Shown: positions 42,166 through 56,741, numbered from the stretch's first letter. The stretch is DNA of 60,077 nt from Ruegeria atlantica (GCA_013032095.1 WQBJ01000022.1:1-60077), one strand, 5' to 3'. A program made the numbers and translations. The notes: a model not told the origin generated them from the letters alone.

Positions 42166-43206
42166 TTAGAGGTAGGTGCGCAATACGTCGGCTTCACGTG
42201 CGCCGATTGTTGGGACTGCAGTGTGCCGGAAGGCATCCGTTACGTCCTCAATCGACGGGAAAAGCGCTCTGATTTCCGCCCTCTGAGGAGAGGACAGCGC
42301 GTATTTGGCGCTGTTTCCGTAGTAGAAGCTTTCCGTCAGCACGCCGTTCGACCTTACAATTTGGTGCCGGTCAAACATGAAATGCACATAGGTAATGCGG
42401 TTTGTTTCGCGGATCGAAATCCCGGGATGACCGCAAAGATGCTTGGCAGCCACGAACACTTCGGGTGTTCCGAACAGCATGTCAGTCGCGGGCGCCTTGA
42501 TCAGCACCCGGTGTTCTTGCGACACCAAAAGGTCACGCCTGTTCCCGAGCGTTCCGGCCTCGATCATCACCGGAGCAAAGGCGCCAAAGCCAGGAACCTC
42601 GGTCGTCCCGATCCACCGCACCGGTTGCAATCCACCATCCCGGGTCCAGACGAGTTGCCCGCGTTCAAGGGTTTGCACTTCAACCGAACCTTCTGCGGTT
42701 TCTATCAACGTGCCTGCAGCAAAACAGGTGATGTAATCCGAATAGCTGGAACTGCCGGCGTTTGAGCCGCCGATTTTGACATAGGAAGTTCCGGTTTCCA
42801 GCGGGGCCGAAGTGCCATATCCCCAGACATCTTGAGTGTCTCCGTTTTGAGAGAACACATAGATATCGATCTCGGGGCCGGTCTGATTCCCATTCGCGTC
42901 CAGAGCGCGCACCGTGATGATGGACTCGGATTCGACCTGAGTATTGTCGGCAACTATGCCGCCACCGTCTGTGATGACATGGCCTGATTCCTGATCATCG
43001 TTGAAAACATCCGCGCTGCCACTTGTGTCATTCAGTGTGACGGTCGTCCCGGTGCCGCTGGAATAGGTAAAGATCGTGCCGTTTGGTGTGTCCGAGTTGT
43101 TGATGATCGAACCGCCAACTTCGATGTCATTAGAGTCGGCTGAACCGGGAACGAATGTGGCGACGAGGCTGGAGCTGTCCTGAGCAAAAAAACTGCGGAG
43201 AACCAT
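42166..43206 (-). CDS. Hint-domain (intein/hedgehog-like) protein, probably secreted
   Basis: This 346-residue protein has an N-terminal half that is a Ser/Thr/Gly/Asp-rich beta region without a classical signal peptide. The C-terminal half, from about residue 168, is a Hint_2 domain. It starts TCFAAGTLIETAEGSVEVQT with a nucleophile-type cysteine and contains the TxxH-like VSQEHRVLI and the terminal YVHFMFDRHQIVRSNGV. Hint domains cleave or splice proteins through this cysteine. Rhodobacterales carry many such proteins attached to RTX-like or adhesin-like regions, often exported by type I systems. Here no calcium repeats are seen. It lies between rplA and rplJ, downstream of a phosphotransferase gene in the same direction. 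Confidence 0.85.
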   Translation of the reverse strand: MVLRSFFAQDSSSLVATFVPGSADSNDIEVGGSIINNSDTPNGTIFTYSSGTGTTVTLNDTSGSADVFNDDQESGHVITDGGGIVADNTQVESESIITVRALDANGNQTGPEIDIYVFSQNGDTQDVWGYGTSAPLETGTSYVKIGGSNAGSSSYSDYITCFAAGTLIETAEGSVEVQTLERGQLVWTRDGGLQPVRWIGTTEVPGFGAFAPVMIEAGTLGNRRDLLVSQEHRVLIKAPATDMLFGTPEVFVAAKHLCGHPGISIRETNRITYVHFMFDRHQIVRSNGVLTESFYYGNSAKYALSSPQRAEIRALFPSIEDVTDAFRHTAVPTIGAREADVLRTYL

Positions 43207-43344
43207 CTGTGTGATTAACTTTCCTGATACTTGTTACGGCGAGCCCAAACGCTGCGAACTTGGGCTTTCCCTCTCGCGATTAAGAGAAAGGGTTATACTG
43301 CCTTAGTCAACGTTGTTATTTGCAGGGAATTTCACACAATTGCG

Positions 43345-44334
43345 TTAACTTGGCCTAGTTGCGCAAATTAAATCCTTTCGGAACGCGATCCGCAGCCGGT
43401 CGCCCAGGCGCTGCCGCCTGCTTTCCTCGTAGGTGCTGCAGACGTGCGTGGTCTGCCAAAGGGACAGCCAGTCTTTCAAAAGACGCCCTCGAATGCAGAA
43501 ATCCAAAATTTCCATATGAATCGGATGTCGGTAGCGCCGAAAGAACATTTCCTTGTTGTGTTTCACGATACCGCTGCGGTCGATGTCCGAGGGGTCCGCA
43601 TCTCGAAAAATGTCCGACTTAAAGAAGTCGACGATGTCATAGACTGCCAGCTTTTCTCGGGCCTCGGTGAAATCCAGGCCAATCATCTCGCCTTGACCGA
43701 CAAGCAGGTTTTGGCCGTGGAAATCCCCGTGCGAAAACACCTGTGTTTCCGGAATGCCTTTTAACAGCAGAACATCCCTTTCCAGCCGTTCGGCCATTGG
43801 CTGACCTTCCATCCGAATATGGGGCGGCACTTCAGTTAGCAAAGCGTTGATGCCGTCTGTCATCCAGCGTGGACGGAAGCCATAATCCTTGGAGGGCTGA
43901 ACGCTGTGAAGATCATACAGCCACGCCCCGGCACGACGGTATATCTGTGCGACCTGATCGTCGTCTTGGCTGTTGTGAATCACATCAACGCAGGTTGGGC
44001 GGTCAATGAGTTCTGTCACAAAGAACATGGAATCTGGAGACATATAGCAGGGGCGTATCACCCGCGATGCCTTGTGCTGTTCCAATGCTTGCGTCAGGCG
44101 TGTCAGGAGGTCGAACTCTTTCTGTAACCGCCCTGATGTCGGTGAAGCAGTGTCGATTTTCAGGGCAAAATGCTGTCTTGGCCCCTTGATCCGCAGCACC
44201 ATGCGCGTGTCGGGAAAGTCATGTGACCGATAGATGCATTCGAACGGCAATATCCCATCTACCGCAGAATGGCGTGAGAATTCCTCGACAAAGCCAGTGG
44301 CGCGTTTGTGTTCATCTTTGGTAAGGGTCAGCAT
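43345..44334 (-). CDS. Phosphotransferase, aminoglycoside phosphotransferase (APH)-like kinase fold
   Basis: This 329-residue cytoplasmic protein has the catalytic loop VFSHGDFHGQNLLV, which is the Brenner-type HGDxHxxN motif (Asp as base, Asn for metal). MIGLDFTEAREKLAVYDIVD follows, holding the DFG-equivalent Asp. The N-terminal ATP-binding lobe has HFALKIDTAS with a lysine. The family phosphorylates small molecules (choline, homoserine, fructosamine, sugars, antibiotics). The substrate here cannot be told, though an antibiotic is not implied. The start is 383 bp from the rightward rplJ, and the gene lies 138 bp before the Hint-protein gene. Confidence 0.82.
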   Translation of the reverse strand: MLTLTKDEHKRATGFVEEFSRHSAVDGILPFECIYRSHDFPDTRMVLRIKGPRQHFALKIDTASPTSGRLQKEFDLLTRLTQALEQHKASRVIRPCYMSPDSMFFVTELIDRPTCVDVIHNSQDDDQVAQIYRRAGAWLYDLHSVQPSKDYGFRPRWMTDGINALLTEVPPHIRMEGQPMAERLERDVLLLKGIPETQVFSHGDFHGQNLLVGQGEMIGLDFTEAREKLAVYDIVDFFKSDIFRDADPSDIDRSGIVKHNKEMFFRRYRHPIHMEILDFCIRGRLLKDWLSLWQTTHVCSTYEESRRQRLGDRLRIAFRKDLICATRPS

Positions 44335-44728
44335 GCTGGGGCAGGTGGGTAGAACAGGATCGCAAAGTGGTTTGTTTTTGACAGGACCCCAGCCCGCAGG
44401 TCATGTCAATCGCTGACAAATGCGGTCTCTTGCCAAAGGTTCGATCAGGGCAATTTACCCCTTGGAAACTCCCGGCATCTGCCCTAAAGAGAACTGCGGA
44501 GTAAAGCGTGCGATTCGTCGTGCGCTTTATTTCGTTTCGTCCAAGACGGTGGGTGGGTCCATTTGGCCCCTTAATTCCCTGCCTGAGACGGGTAAGACCA
44601 AAGAATTCTGAGGGTCCCACCCTCGGGCGAGTTTTGGCCAATCCCGTAACAACGGACCTGAACGCCGGGGCGCAAGCCGCGGCAAATATGAGCCGGGGTG
44701 AGGTATCACCCCTAACTTGGAGAGAACT
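44335..44728. promoter_or_regulatory. Divergent region with rplJ leader
   Basis: This 394-bp gap lies between the leftward kinase gene and rplJ. TTGACA at 44378-44383 is a possible -35, with only a weak -10 (TCATGT) behind it. A small hairpin GAGGGT-CCC-ACCCTC (44610-44624) and further GC-rich pairings lie in the leader. This is the region where L10-L12 commonly represses its own translation. No open frame with a good ribosome-binding site is seen. Confidence 0.4.
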
Positions 44729-45247
44729 GTGGATAGAGCCCAGAAAGAGAAAGTGGTCGAGGAACTCGGCCAAATCTTCGAAAGCTCTGGCGTCGTAGTG
44801 GTTGCTCACTACGCCGGTCTGACAGTTGCCGAGATGCAGGACCTTCGCGCACGTGCTCGTGACGCGGGTGGCTCCGTGCGTGTTGCCAAGAACAGGCTCG
44901 CCAAAATCGCCCTTGAGGGTAAGCCGTGTGCAAGCATGGCCGACCTGCTGACAGGGATGACCGTTCTGACCTATTCCGAGGACCCCGTGGCAGCAGCCAA
45001 GGTGGCCGAGGACTTCGCCAAGGATAACAAGAATTTTGAAATCCTGGGCGGTGCAATGGGCGAGAACGCTCTGGACCGCAAAGGCGTCGAAACAGTTTCG
45101 AAAATGCCGTCTCGCGAGGAGCTTATTGCTTCGATCGTGGGCTGCATTGGCGCACCTGCTTCGAACATCGCCGGCGCGATTGGCGCACCTGCAAGCAACA
45201 TCGCAAGCATCCTTTCCACCATCGAAGAGAAGGCGGAAGCTGCGTAA
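44729..45247 (+). CDS. rplJ: 50S ribosomal protein L10
   Basis: The 172-residue protein starts at the GTG at 44729 ([18 protein letters not shown]), with GGAGAG a few bases upstream. A TTG at 44717 would sit on this site and is rejected. The N-terminal RNA-binding domain includes [19 protein letters not shown] and [14 protein letters not shown]. The C-terminal helix carries alternating [20 protein letters not shown], the tail where L7/L12 dimers bind. It is the base of the ribosomal stalk. Confidence 0.97.
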   Translation: MDRAQKEKVVEELGQIFESSGVVVVAHYAGLTVAEMQDLRARARDAGGSVRVAKNRLAKIALEGKPCASMADLLTGMTVLTYSEDPVAAAKVAEDFAKDNKNFEILGGAMGENALDRKGVETVSKMPSREELIASIVGCIGAPASNIAGAIGAPASNIASILSTIEEKAEAA

Positions 45248-45326
45248 GCGGTTGGCACTGAATGATCTGCGTAGGGTGAATACCCTGACGTTGGAACACA
45301 CACTGTAAACGGAAAGAGCTGATAAA

Positions 45327-45701
45327 ATGGCTGATCTGAAAGCACTCGCAGAAAGCATCGTGGGTCTGACCCTGCTGGAAGCACAAGAACTGAAAACCAT
45401 CCTCAAAGACGAATACGGCATCGAGCCCGCAGCTGGCGGCGCCGTAATGGTCGCAGCTGGTGGCGACGCCGGTGGCGCAGCTGAGGAAGAAAAAACCGAA
45501 TTCGACGTCGTTCTGAAGAACGCCGGCGCATCGAAAATCAACGTCATCAAAGAAGTTCGCGGCATCACCGGCCTGGGCCTGAAAGAAGCCAAGGAACTGG
45601 TCGAAGCCGGCGGCAAGATCAAAGAAGGCGTGGACAAAGCAGAAGCAGAAGACGTCAAAGCGAAGCTGGAAGCAGCTGGCGCCGAAGTCGAGCTGGCCTA
45701 A
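45327..45701 (+). CDS. rplL: 50S ribosomal protein L7/L12
   Basis: This 124-residue acidic protein has an N-terminal dimerisation helix ([20 protein letters not shown]), a Gly/Ala-rich hinge ([16 protein letters not shown]), and the C-terminal factor-binding domain ([20 protein letters not shown], then [15 protein letters not shown]). It recruits translational GTPases. The gene follows rplJ by 79 bp and is separated from rpoB by 250 bp with two strong hairpins. Confidence 0.98.
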   Translation: MADLKALAESIVGLTLLEAQELKTILKDEYGIEPAAGGAVMVAAGGDAGGAAEEEKTEFDVVLKNAGASKINVIKEVRGITGLGLKEAKELVEAGGKIKEGVDKAEAEDVKAKLEAAGAEVELA

Positions 45702-45740
45702 GCTTAATCTCTGGTGCATCGCTGATGCGCCGAAAAATTT

Positions 45741-45770
45741 GGCTGGGTCCGGAGAAATCCGGGTCCAGCC
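45741..45770 (+). other. Long leader hairpin before rpoB (first)
   Basis: GGCTGGGTCCGGA and TCCGGGTCCAGCC form a 13-bp stem, with two G-U pairs in RNA, capped by a GAAA tetraloop. No T-tract follows. In E. coli the rplL-rpoB spacer holds an attenuator and an RNase III site; this hairpin is a candidate for the same purpose. Confidence 0.65.
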
Positions 45771-45776
45771 GAACCT

Positions 45777-45817
45777 GTCTTAGAAAGGGCCTCATGGGTT
45801 GGGGCGTTTTCTAAGAC
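45777..45817 (+). other. Second stem between rplL and rpoB
   Basis: GTCTTAGAAA (45777-45786) and TTTCTAAGAC (45808-45817) pair over 10 bp, enclosing a 21-base loop. It follows the first hairpin after six bases. Together they form a tandem stem structure likely to be cut by RNase III or to reduce readthrough from rplL into rpoB. Confidence 0.6.
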
Positions 45818-45951
45818 GCGGTTCGCGGATCGGGAGGCTGCCTTCGGGACGGTGGCCATGAATTGATCCGGACGTGTCGTCTCGAATGTGCAAGATGCCG
45901 GGGCCCGACGGTGTCTTTGCCCGCTGAGAACATCGAAAGGTGACATCTGAC

Positions 45952-50088
<4,137 letters not shown>

Positions 50089-50140
50089 GGGCCTCGGCCC
50101 TTCCTCCCGTCCCCCCTTCCGCAAAATTTGAGGTATCAAA

Positions 50141-53100
50141 ATGAACCAGGAAATCACCAACAACCCGTTCAACCCGCTGACGCCCCCGAAGGTTTTCGAC
50201 GAGATCAAGGTCTCGCTGGCGTCGCCTGAACGGATCCTGTCTTGGTCCTATGGTGAGATCAAGAAACCCGAAACCATCAACTACCGGACGTTCAAGCCCG
50301 AGCGTGACGGTCTGTTCTGCGCGCGCATCTTTGGCCCGATCAAAGACTACGAATGCCTGTGCGGCAAATATAAGCGGATGAAGTATCGCGGCGTTGTCTG
50401 CGAGAAATGCGGTGTGGAAGTCACCCTGCAGAAAGTCCGCCGCGAGCGTATGGGCCATATCGAACTGGCCGCGCCCGTTGCCCACATCTGGTTCCTGAAA
50501 TCGCTGCCGTCCCGCATCGGTCTGATGCTGGACATGACGCTGCGCGATCTGGAACGCGTTCTGTACTTTGAAAACTATGTCGTCATCGAGCCCGGTCTGA
50601 CCGACCTGACCTATGGCCAGATGCTGACCGAAGAAGAGTACATGGACGCGCAGGATGCCTATGGCATGGACGCGTTCACCGCGAATATCGGTGCCGAAGC
50701 CATTCGTGAGATGCTGGCCCAGATCGATCTGGAAGCCGAGGCCGAGCAGTTGCGCGCTGATCTGGCCGAAGCAACCGGCGAACTGAAGCCCAAGAAGATC
50801 ATAAAGCGTTTGAAGGTTGTTGAATCCTTCCTCGAGTCGGGCAACCGGCCTGAATGGATGGTGATGACCGTGATCCCGGTCATCCCGCCGGAACTGCGTC
50901 CGCTGGTTCCGCTGGATGGTGGCCGTTTCGCGACCTCGGATCTGAACGATCTGTATCGCCGCGTCATCAACCGGAACAACCGTCTGAAGCGTCTGATCGA
51001 ACTACGCGCGCCTGACATCATCGTCCGCAACGAAAAGCGGATGCTGCAGGAATCCGTTGACGCTCTGTTCGACAACGGCCGTCGTGGCCGCGTAATCACC
51101 GGCGCCAACAAGCGTCCGCTGAAATCGCTGTCGGACATGCTGAAAGGCAAGCAGGGCCGCTTCCGTCAGAACCTTCTGGGTAAGCGCGTCGACTTCTCGG
51201 GCCGTTCGGTCATCGTGACCGGTCCGGAACTCAAGCTGCACCAGTGTGGTCTGCCCAAGAAGATGGCGTTGGAGCTGTTCAAGCCGTTCATCTACTCGCG
51301 CCTTGAAGCCAAGGGTCTGTCTTCGACTGTGAAACAGGCGAAGAAGCTGGTCGAGAAAGAGCGTCCCGAAGTGTGGGATATCCTTGACGAGGTGATCCGC
51401 GAACACCCGGTCATGCTGAACCGTGCGCCGACGCTGCACCGTCTTGGCATTCAGGCGTTCGAGCCGGTCCTGATCGAAGGTAAAGCGATCCAGCTGCACC
51501 CGCTGGTCTGTTCGGCCTTTAACGCCGACTTCGACGGTGACCAGATGGCGGTTCACGTCCCGCTGAGCCTTGAGGCCCAGCTGGAAGCCCGTGTTCTGAT
51601 GATGTCGACGAACAACGTTTTGTCGCCTGCAAACGGCGCACCGATCATCGTTCCGTCGCAGGATATGATCCTGGGTCTCTACTATGTGACCCTGGAACGC
51701 GAAGGCATGCCGGGCGAAGGCAAGGTCTTTGGTTCGATCGAAGAAGTTCAGCACGCGCTGGACGCCGGTGAGGTGCATCTGCACTCGAAAATCACTGCGC
51801 GGATCACGCAGATCGACGACGAAGGCAACGAAGTTCAGAAGCGTTATGAAACCACTCCGGGCCGTCTGCGTCTGGGTGCGTTGCTGCCGATGAACAACAA
51901 GGCGCCGTTCGAGCTGGTCAACCGTCTGCTGCGGAAGAAAGAAGTGCAGCAGGTGATCGACACCGTCTACCGTTACTGCGGTCAGAAAGAGTCGGTTATC
52001 TTCTGTGACCAGATCATGTCGATGGGCTTCAAAGAAGCGTTCAAGGCGGGCATCTCGTTCGGTAAGGACGATATGGTCATCCCCAATGACAAGTGGGGCA
52101 TCGTCGATGACACCCGCGGTCAGGTGAAAGACTTTGAACAGCAGTACATGGACGGCCTGATCACTCAGGGCGAAAAGTACAACAAAGTTGTCGATGCCTG
52201 GTCGAAGTGTAACGACCGCGTGACTGAGGCGATGATGAGCACGATCTCGTCGTCGGATAGGGCAGAGGACGGATCCGAGCAGGAACCGAACTCGGTCTAC
52301 ATGATGGCCCACTCCGGTGCGCGTGGCTCGGTCACTCAGATGAAACAGCTTGGCGGTATGCGCGGCCTGATGGCGAAGCCGAACGGTGACATCATCGAGA
52401 CTCCGATCATCTCGAACTTTAAAGAAGGTCTGACCGTTCTCGAATACTTCAACTCGACCCACGGTGCCCGTAAGGGTCTGTCGGATACCGCTCTGAAAAC
52501 GGCGAACTCGGGTTACCTGACCCGTCGTCTGGTGGACGTGGCGCAGGACTGCATCGTTCGTGAGATCGACTGTGGCACCGAGCGTGCGATCACCGCGGAA
52601 GCAGCCGTGAACGATGGTGAGGTTGTTGCCTCGCTGGCCGAACGTGTGCTGGGTCGTGTAGCCGCTGACGATGTTCTGCGTCCGGGCACCGATGAGGTGA
52701 TCGTGGCCGCAGGTCAACTGATCGACGAACGTATGGCCGACACCATAGATGAAGCCGGTGTTCAGTCGATGCGTATCCGCTCGCCTCTGACCTGTGAGTC
52801 CGAGGAAGGCGTCTGTGCAACCTGCTACGGTCGTGACCTTGCACGCGGTACCATGGTTAACACAGGTGAAGCTGTCGGCATCATCGCCGCGCAGTCCATC
52901 GGTGAACCCGGTACACAGCTGACCATGCGTACATTCCACATCGGTGGTGTTGCGCAAGGTGGTCAGCAGTCGTTCCAGGAAGCCAGCCAGGAAGGTGTTG
53001 TTTCGTTCGAGAACCCGCAGATTCTGATCAATGCCGCAGGCGAAAGCTTGGTCATGGGCCGGAACATGAAGCTGGTGATCAAGGACGAGCATGGCGAAGA

Positions 53101-54382
53101 GCGTGCCAGCCACAAGCTGGGCTACGGCTCCAAGCTGTTCGTCAAGGACGGCACCAAGGTGGCCCGTGGCGACAAGCTGTTCGAGTGGGACCCGTACACC
53201 CTGCCGATCATCGCCGAGAAAGCCGGTACTGCGAAATACGTTGACCTTGTTTCGGGCCTTGCTGTCCGCGACGAGACTGACGAAGCAACCGGCATGACCC
53301 AGAAGATCGTGATCGACTGGCGAGCCGCCCCCAAAGGCAGCGATCTGAAGCCCGAGATCATTCTGGTTGGCGAAGATGGCGAGCCAGTCCGCAACGACGC
53401 GGGCAACCCGGTTCACTATCCAATGTCGGTGGATGCGATTCTGTCGGTCGAAGACGGTCAGCAAGTCGAAGCTGGTGACGTTGTTGCGCGTATCCCGCGT
53501 GAAGGCGCCAAGACCAAGGACATCACCGGTGGTCTGCCGCGTGTGGCCGAACTGTTCGAAGCCCGCCGTCCGAAAGATCACGCGATCATCGCAGAAGCCG
53601 ATGGTTACGTGCGCTTTGGCCGCGACTACAAGAACAAGCGTCGCATCAGCATCGAACCGGCTGACGAGTCCATGGAGACCATCGAATACATGGTGCCCAA
53701 GGGCAAGCACATCCCGGTCGCCGAAGGGGACTTCATCCAGAAGGGTGAATACCTGATGGACGGTAACCCGGCTCCGCATGACATCCTGTCCATCATGGGT
53801 GTCGAAGCGCTGGCGGATTACATGATCGACGAGGTGCAGGACGTCTATCGTCTGCAGGGCGTGAAGATCAACGACAAGCACATCGAGGTCATCGTGCGCC
53901 AGATGCTGCAGAAGTGGGAGGTCCTGGATTCAGGCGACACCACCCTGCTGAAGGGCGAGCATGTCGACAAGCAGGAGTTCGACGCAGCCAACGAGAAGAC
54001 CATCGCCCGCGGTGGTCGTCCGGCACAGGGCGAGCCGATCCTGCTGGGGATCACCAAAGCCTCGCTGCAGACGCGTTCGTTCATCTCGGCGGCGTCGTTC
54101 CAGGAAACCACCCGCGTGCTGACCGAAGCCTCGGTTCAGGGCAAGAAGGACAAACTGGTTGGCCTGAAAGAAAACGTCATCGTCGGTCGCCTGATCCCTG
54201 CCGGTACCGGTGGCGCGACCCAGGCCGTGCGTCAGGTTGCCCAGTCGCGCGACAACGTCGTGATCGAAGCTCGTCGGGAAGAGGCCGAAGCCGCCGCTGC
54301 CTTGGCTGCTCCAATGGTCGAAGACGACATGGTTGGCGACGAACTGGACGTTCTGGTGGATACTCCGGAAAGCCGCGAGTAA
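50141..54382 (+). CDS. rpoC: DNA-directed RNA polymerase subunit beta'
   Basis: This is a 1413-residue protein. Zinc site 1 is [20 protein letters not shown] near residue 71-91. The active-site aspartates are in [18 protein letters not shown]. Zinc site 2 is in [19 protein letters not shown]. The bridge and trigger-loop segments follow ([35 protein letters not shown]). The C-terminal tail is acidic. Transcribed with rpoB, and followed by a strong terminator at 54403. Confidence 0.99.
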   Translation: MNQEITNNPFNPLTPPKVFDEIKVSLASPERILSWSYGEIKKPETINYRTFKPERDGLFCARIFGPIKDYECLCGKYKRMKYRGVVCEKCGVEVTLQKVRRERMGHIELAAPVAHIWFLKSLPSRIGLMLDMTLRDLERVLYFENYVVIEPGLTDLTYGQMLTEEEYMDAQDAYGMDAFTANIGAEAIREMLAQIDLEAEAEQLRADLAEATGELKPKKIIKRLKVVESFLESGNRPEWMVMTVIPVIPPELRPLVPLDGGRFATSDLNDLYRRVINRNNRLKRLIELRAPDIIVRNEKRMLQESVDALFDNGRRGRVITGANKRPLKSLSDMLKGKQGRFRQNLLGKRVDFSGRSVIVTGPELKLHQCGLPKKMALELFKPFIYSRLEAKGLSSTVKQAKKLVEKERPEVWDILDEVIREHPVMLNRAPTLHRLGIQAFEPVLIEGKAIQLHPLVCSAFNADFDGDQMAVHVPLSLEAQLEARVLMMSTNNVLSPANGAPIIVPSQDMILGLYYVTLEREGMPGEGKVFGSIEEVQHALDAGEVHLHSKITARITQIDDEGNEVQKRYETTPGRLRLGALLPMNNKAPFELVNRLLRKKEVQQVIDTVYRYCGQKESVIFCDQIMSMGFKEAFKAGISFGKDDMVIPNDKWGIVDDTRGQVKDFEQQYMDGLITQGEKYNKVVDAWSKCNDRVTEAMMSTISSSDRAEDGSEQEPNSVYMMAHSGARGSVTQMKQLGGMRGLMAKPNGDIIETPIISNFKEGLTVLEYFNSTHGARKGLSDTALKTANSGYLTRRLVDVAQDCIVREIDCGTERAITAEAAVNDGEVVASLAERVLGRVAADDVLRPGTDEVIVAAGQLIDERMADTIDEAGVQSMRIRSPLTCESEEGVCATCYGRDLARGTMVNTGEAVGIIAAQSIGEPGTQLTMRTFHIGGVAQGGQQSFQEASQEGVVSFENPQILINAAGESLVMGRNMKLVIKDEHGEERASHKLGYGSKLFVKDGTKVARGDKLFEWDPYTLPIIAEKAGTAKYVDLVSGLAVRDETDEATGMTQKIVIDWRAAPKGSDLKPEIILVGEDGEPVRNDAGNPVHYPMSVDAILSVEDGQQVEAGDVVARIPREGAKTKDITGGLPRVAELFEARRPKDHAIIAEADGYVRFGRDYKNKRRISIEPADESMETIEYMVPKGKHIPVAEGDFIQKGEYLMDGNPAPHDILSIMGVEALADYMIDEVQDVYRLQGVKINDKHIEVIVRQMLQKWEVLDSGDTTLLKGEHVDKQEFDAANEKTIARGGRPAQGEPILLGITKASLQTRSFISAASFQETTRVLTEASVQGKKDKLVGLKENVIVGRLIPAGTGGATQAVRQVAQSRDNVVIEARREEAEAAAALAAPMVEDDMVGDELDVLVDTPESRE

Positions 54383-54402
54383 GCGCTTCAAAATAATCTG
54401 AG

Positions 54403-54435
54403 AAAGGCCCTGCGATGGCGCGGGGCCTTTTTTGT
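54403..54435 (+). terminator. Rho-independent terminator after rpoC
   Basis: AAAGGCCCTGCG and CGCGGGGCCTTT form a 12-bp stem with one G-U pair and an ATGG loop, followed by TTTTG. It ends the rpoBC message. Confidence 0.92.
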
Positions 54436-54911
54436 TCTTGGGTGGAAGGGAAGAGTTGTCAGCTCTGATGTGAGATTTAAGTTGCTTCATCAACACCCAG
54501 AACGGTGTGGGCGCAATCCGGATCAGCCCCTTACATTCCCGTACTTGACTGCATCCGGATGAGAAGTCCGGACTCTGTTTAGACTTGCAGGCTGCTGCCT
54601 TGCTCGACCGCCGTTTGGAAAGGCTTCCATCCCTCGTTCGATAAACGCGCATAGAAATGCAGAGATACCCTTTGGCGCTGGGCCTTCATATTTGCGCTGC
54701 AAATAATCTCTCGCCTTTTCTCCAAATTTAAAGAACTTTTCCGTCCACTACCAAAGATGAATATTTCGCTGCCGACACCTGACAAAGGATGAAATCACTT
54801 CGAAGGCTGAATTGCTGTCTCAGACTGCTTTCCTGACTGGTCGGAATGAGTTGACAATGACAGTGCCAAAAGGGCCAATGCCCCGACTGATTTGTGACGG
54901 ACCCGCTTGCC
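54436..54911. other. Intergenic region, no confident gene; possible gene remnants
   Basis: About 475 bp lie between the rpoC terminator and the EamA transporter gene. A leftward open stretch at 54579-54785 encodes a peptide with natural-looking composition (for example RVSLHFYARLSNEGWKPFQT), ending after 68 codons. It has no clear ribosome-binding site. It could be a decayed gene fragment. A repeated TCCGGA palindrome lies near 54555-54575. I see no RNA gene or insertion-sequence ends. Confidence 0.3.
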
Positions 54912-55781
54912 ATGACCCCAAACCTCAAAGGCGCTTTGCTGATGATGGGCAGCATGGCCGCGTATACGGTGAACGATACTCTGGTCAAGATTGTTGGCCA
55001 GCAGATGCCGCTGTTTCAACTGATCGCGCTGCGCGGCGTGTTGGCCAGTTTTCTGATTTACCTGCTGGCCCGCCATCTGGGCGCGTTGCACCTGAAGTTT
55101 CCGCGTCACGATAAATGGCTGATCGCGCTGCGCAGCCTTTGTGAATTGGCCGTTACCTTCTTTTTCCTGACCGCACTGATGCATATGCCGCTGGCCAATG
55201 TGACGGCGGTTCTGCAGGCGTTGCCCCTGACGGTCACTTTGGGCGCGGCGGTGTTTTTCTCGGAAGCCATCGGGTGGCGCAGGATGGTGGCGATTGCGCT
55301 GGGATTTGCGGGGATGCTGCTGATTGTCCGGCCCGGACCTGACGGTTTTAGCATCTATTCGCTTTACGCTCTCGCATCTGTTGTGTCGATCACGGCACGG
55401 GATCTGATTACCCGACGCATATCGGTCAGAGCGCCTTCGATGGTGGTGACGCTAGCGACCTCGTTGTCGATAACCGTGGTGGCTCTGATAGTGTCGGTGT
55501 TCGAAGGTTGGTCCCCGGTGTCGACGCAGGCCGGTATTCTGGTTGCCTGCGCGGCGTTTTTCATTTTGATAGGGTATATGCTCAGCGTCGTGGTCATGCG
55601 CGATGGCGAGATCGGGTTCATCGCTCCATTCCGGTATTCTGGCTTGATCTGGGCGCTGGTGCTGGGCTGGATCGTTTTCGGAGACTGGCCGGACAGTATC
55701 ACAATGCTGGGGGCCGCTCTTGTAGTGGGGTCCGGGATGTTTACCCTGTTCCGGGCAAGGTCGCGTCAACCTGCCGAATGA
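54912..55781 (+). CDS. EamA/DMT-superfamily transporter
   Basis: The protein is 289 residues from the ATG at 54912; a GTG at 54894 would add six residues. It has ten hydrophobic helices forming two EamA repeats (the first begins GALLMMGSMAAYTVNDTLVK, the second SIYSLYALASVVSITARDLI). The loop between helices holds the usual EAIGWRRMVAIALGFAGMLL pattern. These are metabolite exporters or importers of amino acids, nucleosides or sugars; the substrate is unknown. Its 3' end overlaps the convergent rhamnosyltransferase-like gene by 16 bp. It lies between rpoC and rpsL, outside the conserved block's usual content. Confidence 0.88.
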   Translation: MTPNLKGALLMMGSMAAYTVNDTLVKIVGQQMPLFQLIALRGVLASFLIYLLARHLGALHLKFPRHDKWLIALRSLCELAVTFFFLTALMHMPLANVTAVLQALPLTVTLGAAVFFSEAIGWRRMVAIALGFAGMLLIVRPGPDGFSIYSLYALASVVSITARDLITRRISVRAPSMVVTLATSLSITVVALIVSVFEGWSPVSTQAGILVACAAFFILIGYMLSVVVMRDGEIGFIAPFRYSGLIWALVLGWIVFGDWPDSITMLGAALVVGSGMFTLFRARSRQPAE

Positions 55782-56572
55782 ACCTGCCTGACCCTGCTTT
55801 GGTCGATGGCAAAGCGAGCGATGAATTCCCCTTCTTGTTCGGGTGTCAGAGGCAGCAATTCGGCCTTGTTGTTGCGGGCATGAAAGGAATCGTTGAACTG
55901 GTTCAGTGTGCGCACCCACATAGGCGCATCGGGGTAGCTGATTACTGGCATGAAATTCCCGATCCGGTGATGGCCAAAGTTCATGACCGTCTGGTCGCAC
56001 CCTCCGCGCACATACATCCCCAGCCCTACCCCTAGCAGGGGCTGGAATTTCTGGGTGGCAAGAATGCCGTCGGGGCCAAAGCGCGCCAGAAAGCCGCTGT
56101 TATAGTCGATGGCGACGGTTCTGCTTTTTTCTATCAATCCACGGCCATCTTCCAGAGCACCGCGCAAGCGTTCTACGAAATCAACCGATACGGCGTCGTC
56201 ATCATCGTGCCGGAATTGCAGGCAGGGCGCATCGAAATTGCCGCGCGCGGCATTTATGACTTCTTTCATAACTTTGCGCTGGCGCATTGGTTCGCGGGCG
56301 ATGATTGTCACTTGTTTCATGCCAGCGGTTAGATCGTGCAGACGGTCGTAGGCAAGTTTGGGCAGGCACTCTCCGATTATGATGAGGAGACGAAAATCCT
56401 CATCGGTCTGTTCCTTGAAACAGGGCAGGGTGGTGGTCTCGAACAAGCGAAAGCGCTCTTCCAGACGGGCGGGATTGTAAAGATACTGCCTGCGTTCCTC
56501 GATCGTGTCATGCTCGATCTGGAAGCCGCCATAAGCAGGATAGGAAAAGCGGCACAGGCCGATAACTTGCAT
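55766..56572 (-). CDS. Putative rhamnosyltransferase-like glycosyltransferase
   Basis: This 268-residue protein has the features of the Rhamno_transf family common in roseobacters. The N-terminal CRFSYPAYGGFQIEHDTIEE is followed by ERRQYLYNPARLEERFRLFE. A DXD-like acidic run (FRHDDDDAVSVDFVERLR) is the probable nucleotide-sugar and metal site. No signal peptide or transmembrane helix is seen, so it is cytoplasmic. It could act in polysaccharide or glycan synthesis, but no partner genes are near. It is read leftwards, opposite to the EamA gene. Confidence 0.78.
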   Translation of the reverse strand: MQVIGLCRFSYPAYGGFQIEHDTIEERRQYLYNPARLEERFRLFETTTLPCFKEQTDEDFRLLIIIGECLPKLAYDRLHDLTAGMKQVTIIAREPMRQRKVMKEVINAARGNFDAPCLQFRHDDDDAVSVDFVERLRGALEDGRGLIEKSRTVAIDYNSGFLARFGPDGILATQKFQPLLGVGLGMYVRGGCDQTVMNFGHHRIGNFMPVISYPDAPMWVRTLNQFNDSFHARNNKAELLPLTPEQEGEFIARFAIDQSRVRQVHSAG

Positions 56573-56712
56573 GATTCATCCATGGTGCAGCGTAGTGTGC
56601 CGACTATGCCCGGACGATTTCGGCCCTGCAACGGTTGCCCGACTGGAAATCACCGCCACCCCCTGATAACTCCGCACAATTCGGCCCGCCTGCCGCGCAA
56701 CGGGGTGTACTG

Positions 56713-56741
56713 TTGACACCCGGGCCGACTCCCCCTATTAC
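56713..56741 (+). promoter_or_regulatory. Sigma-70-type promoter of the rpsL-rpsG-fusA-tuf operon
   Basis: TTGACA (56713-56718) is a perfect -35, followed by a 17-bp spacer and TATTAC (56736-56741) as -10 (4 of 6 consensus positions). It lies about 230 bp before rpsL in an otherwise gene-free stretch, so it is the likely main promoter of the str operon. Confidence 0.7.

Noticed and set aside
51002..53881. Leftward open frame of 959 codons across rpoC
   Set aside because: It is antisense shadow of a highly expressed gene with strong codon bias. No known domain is seen.
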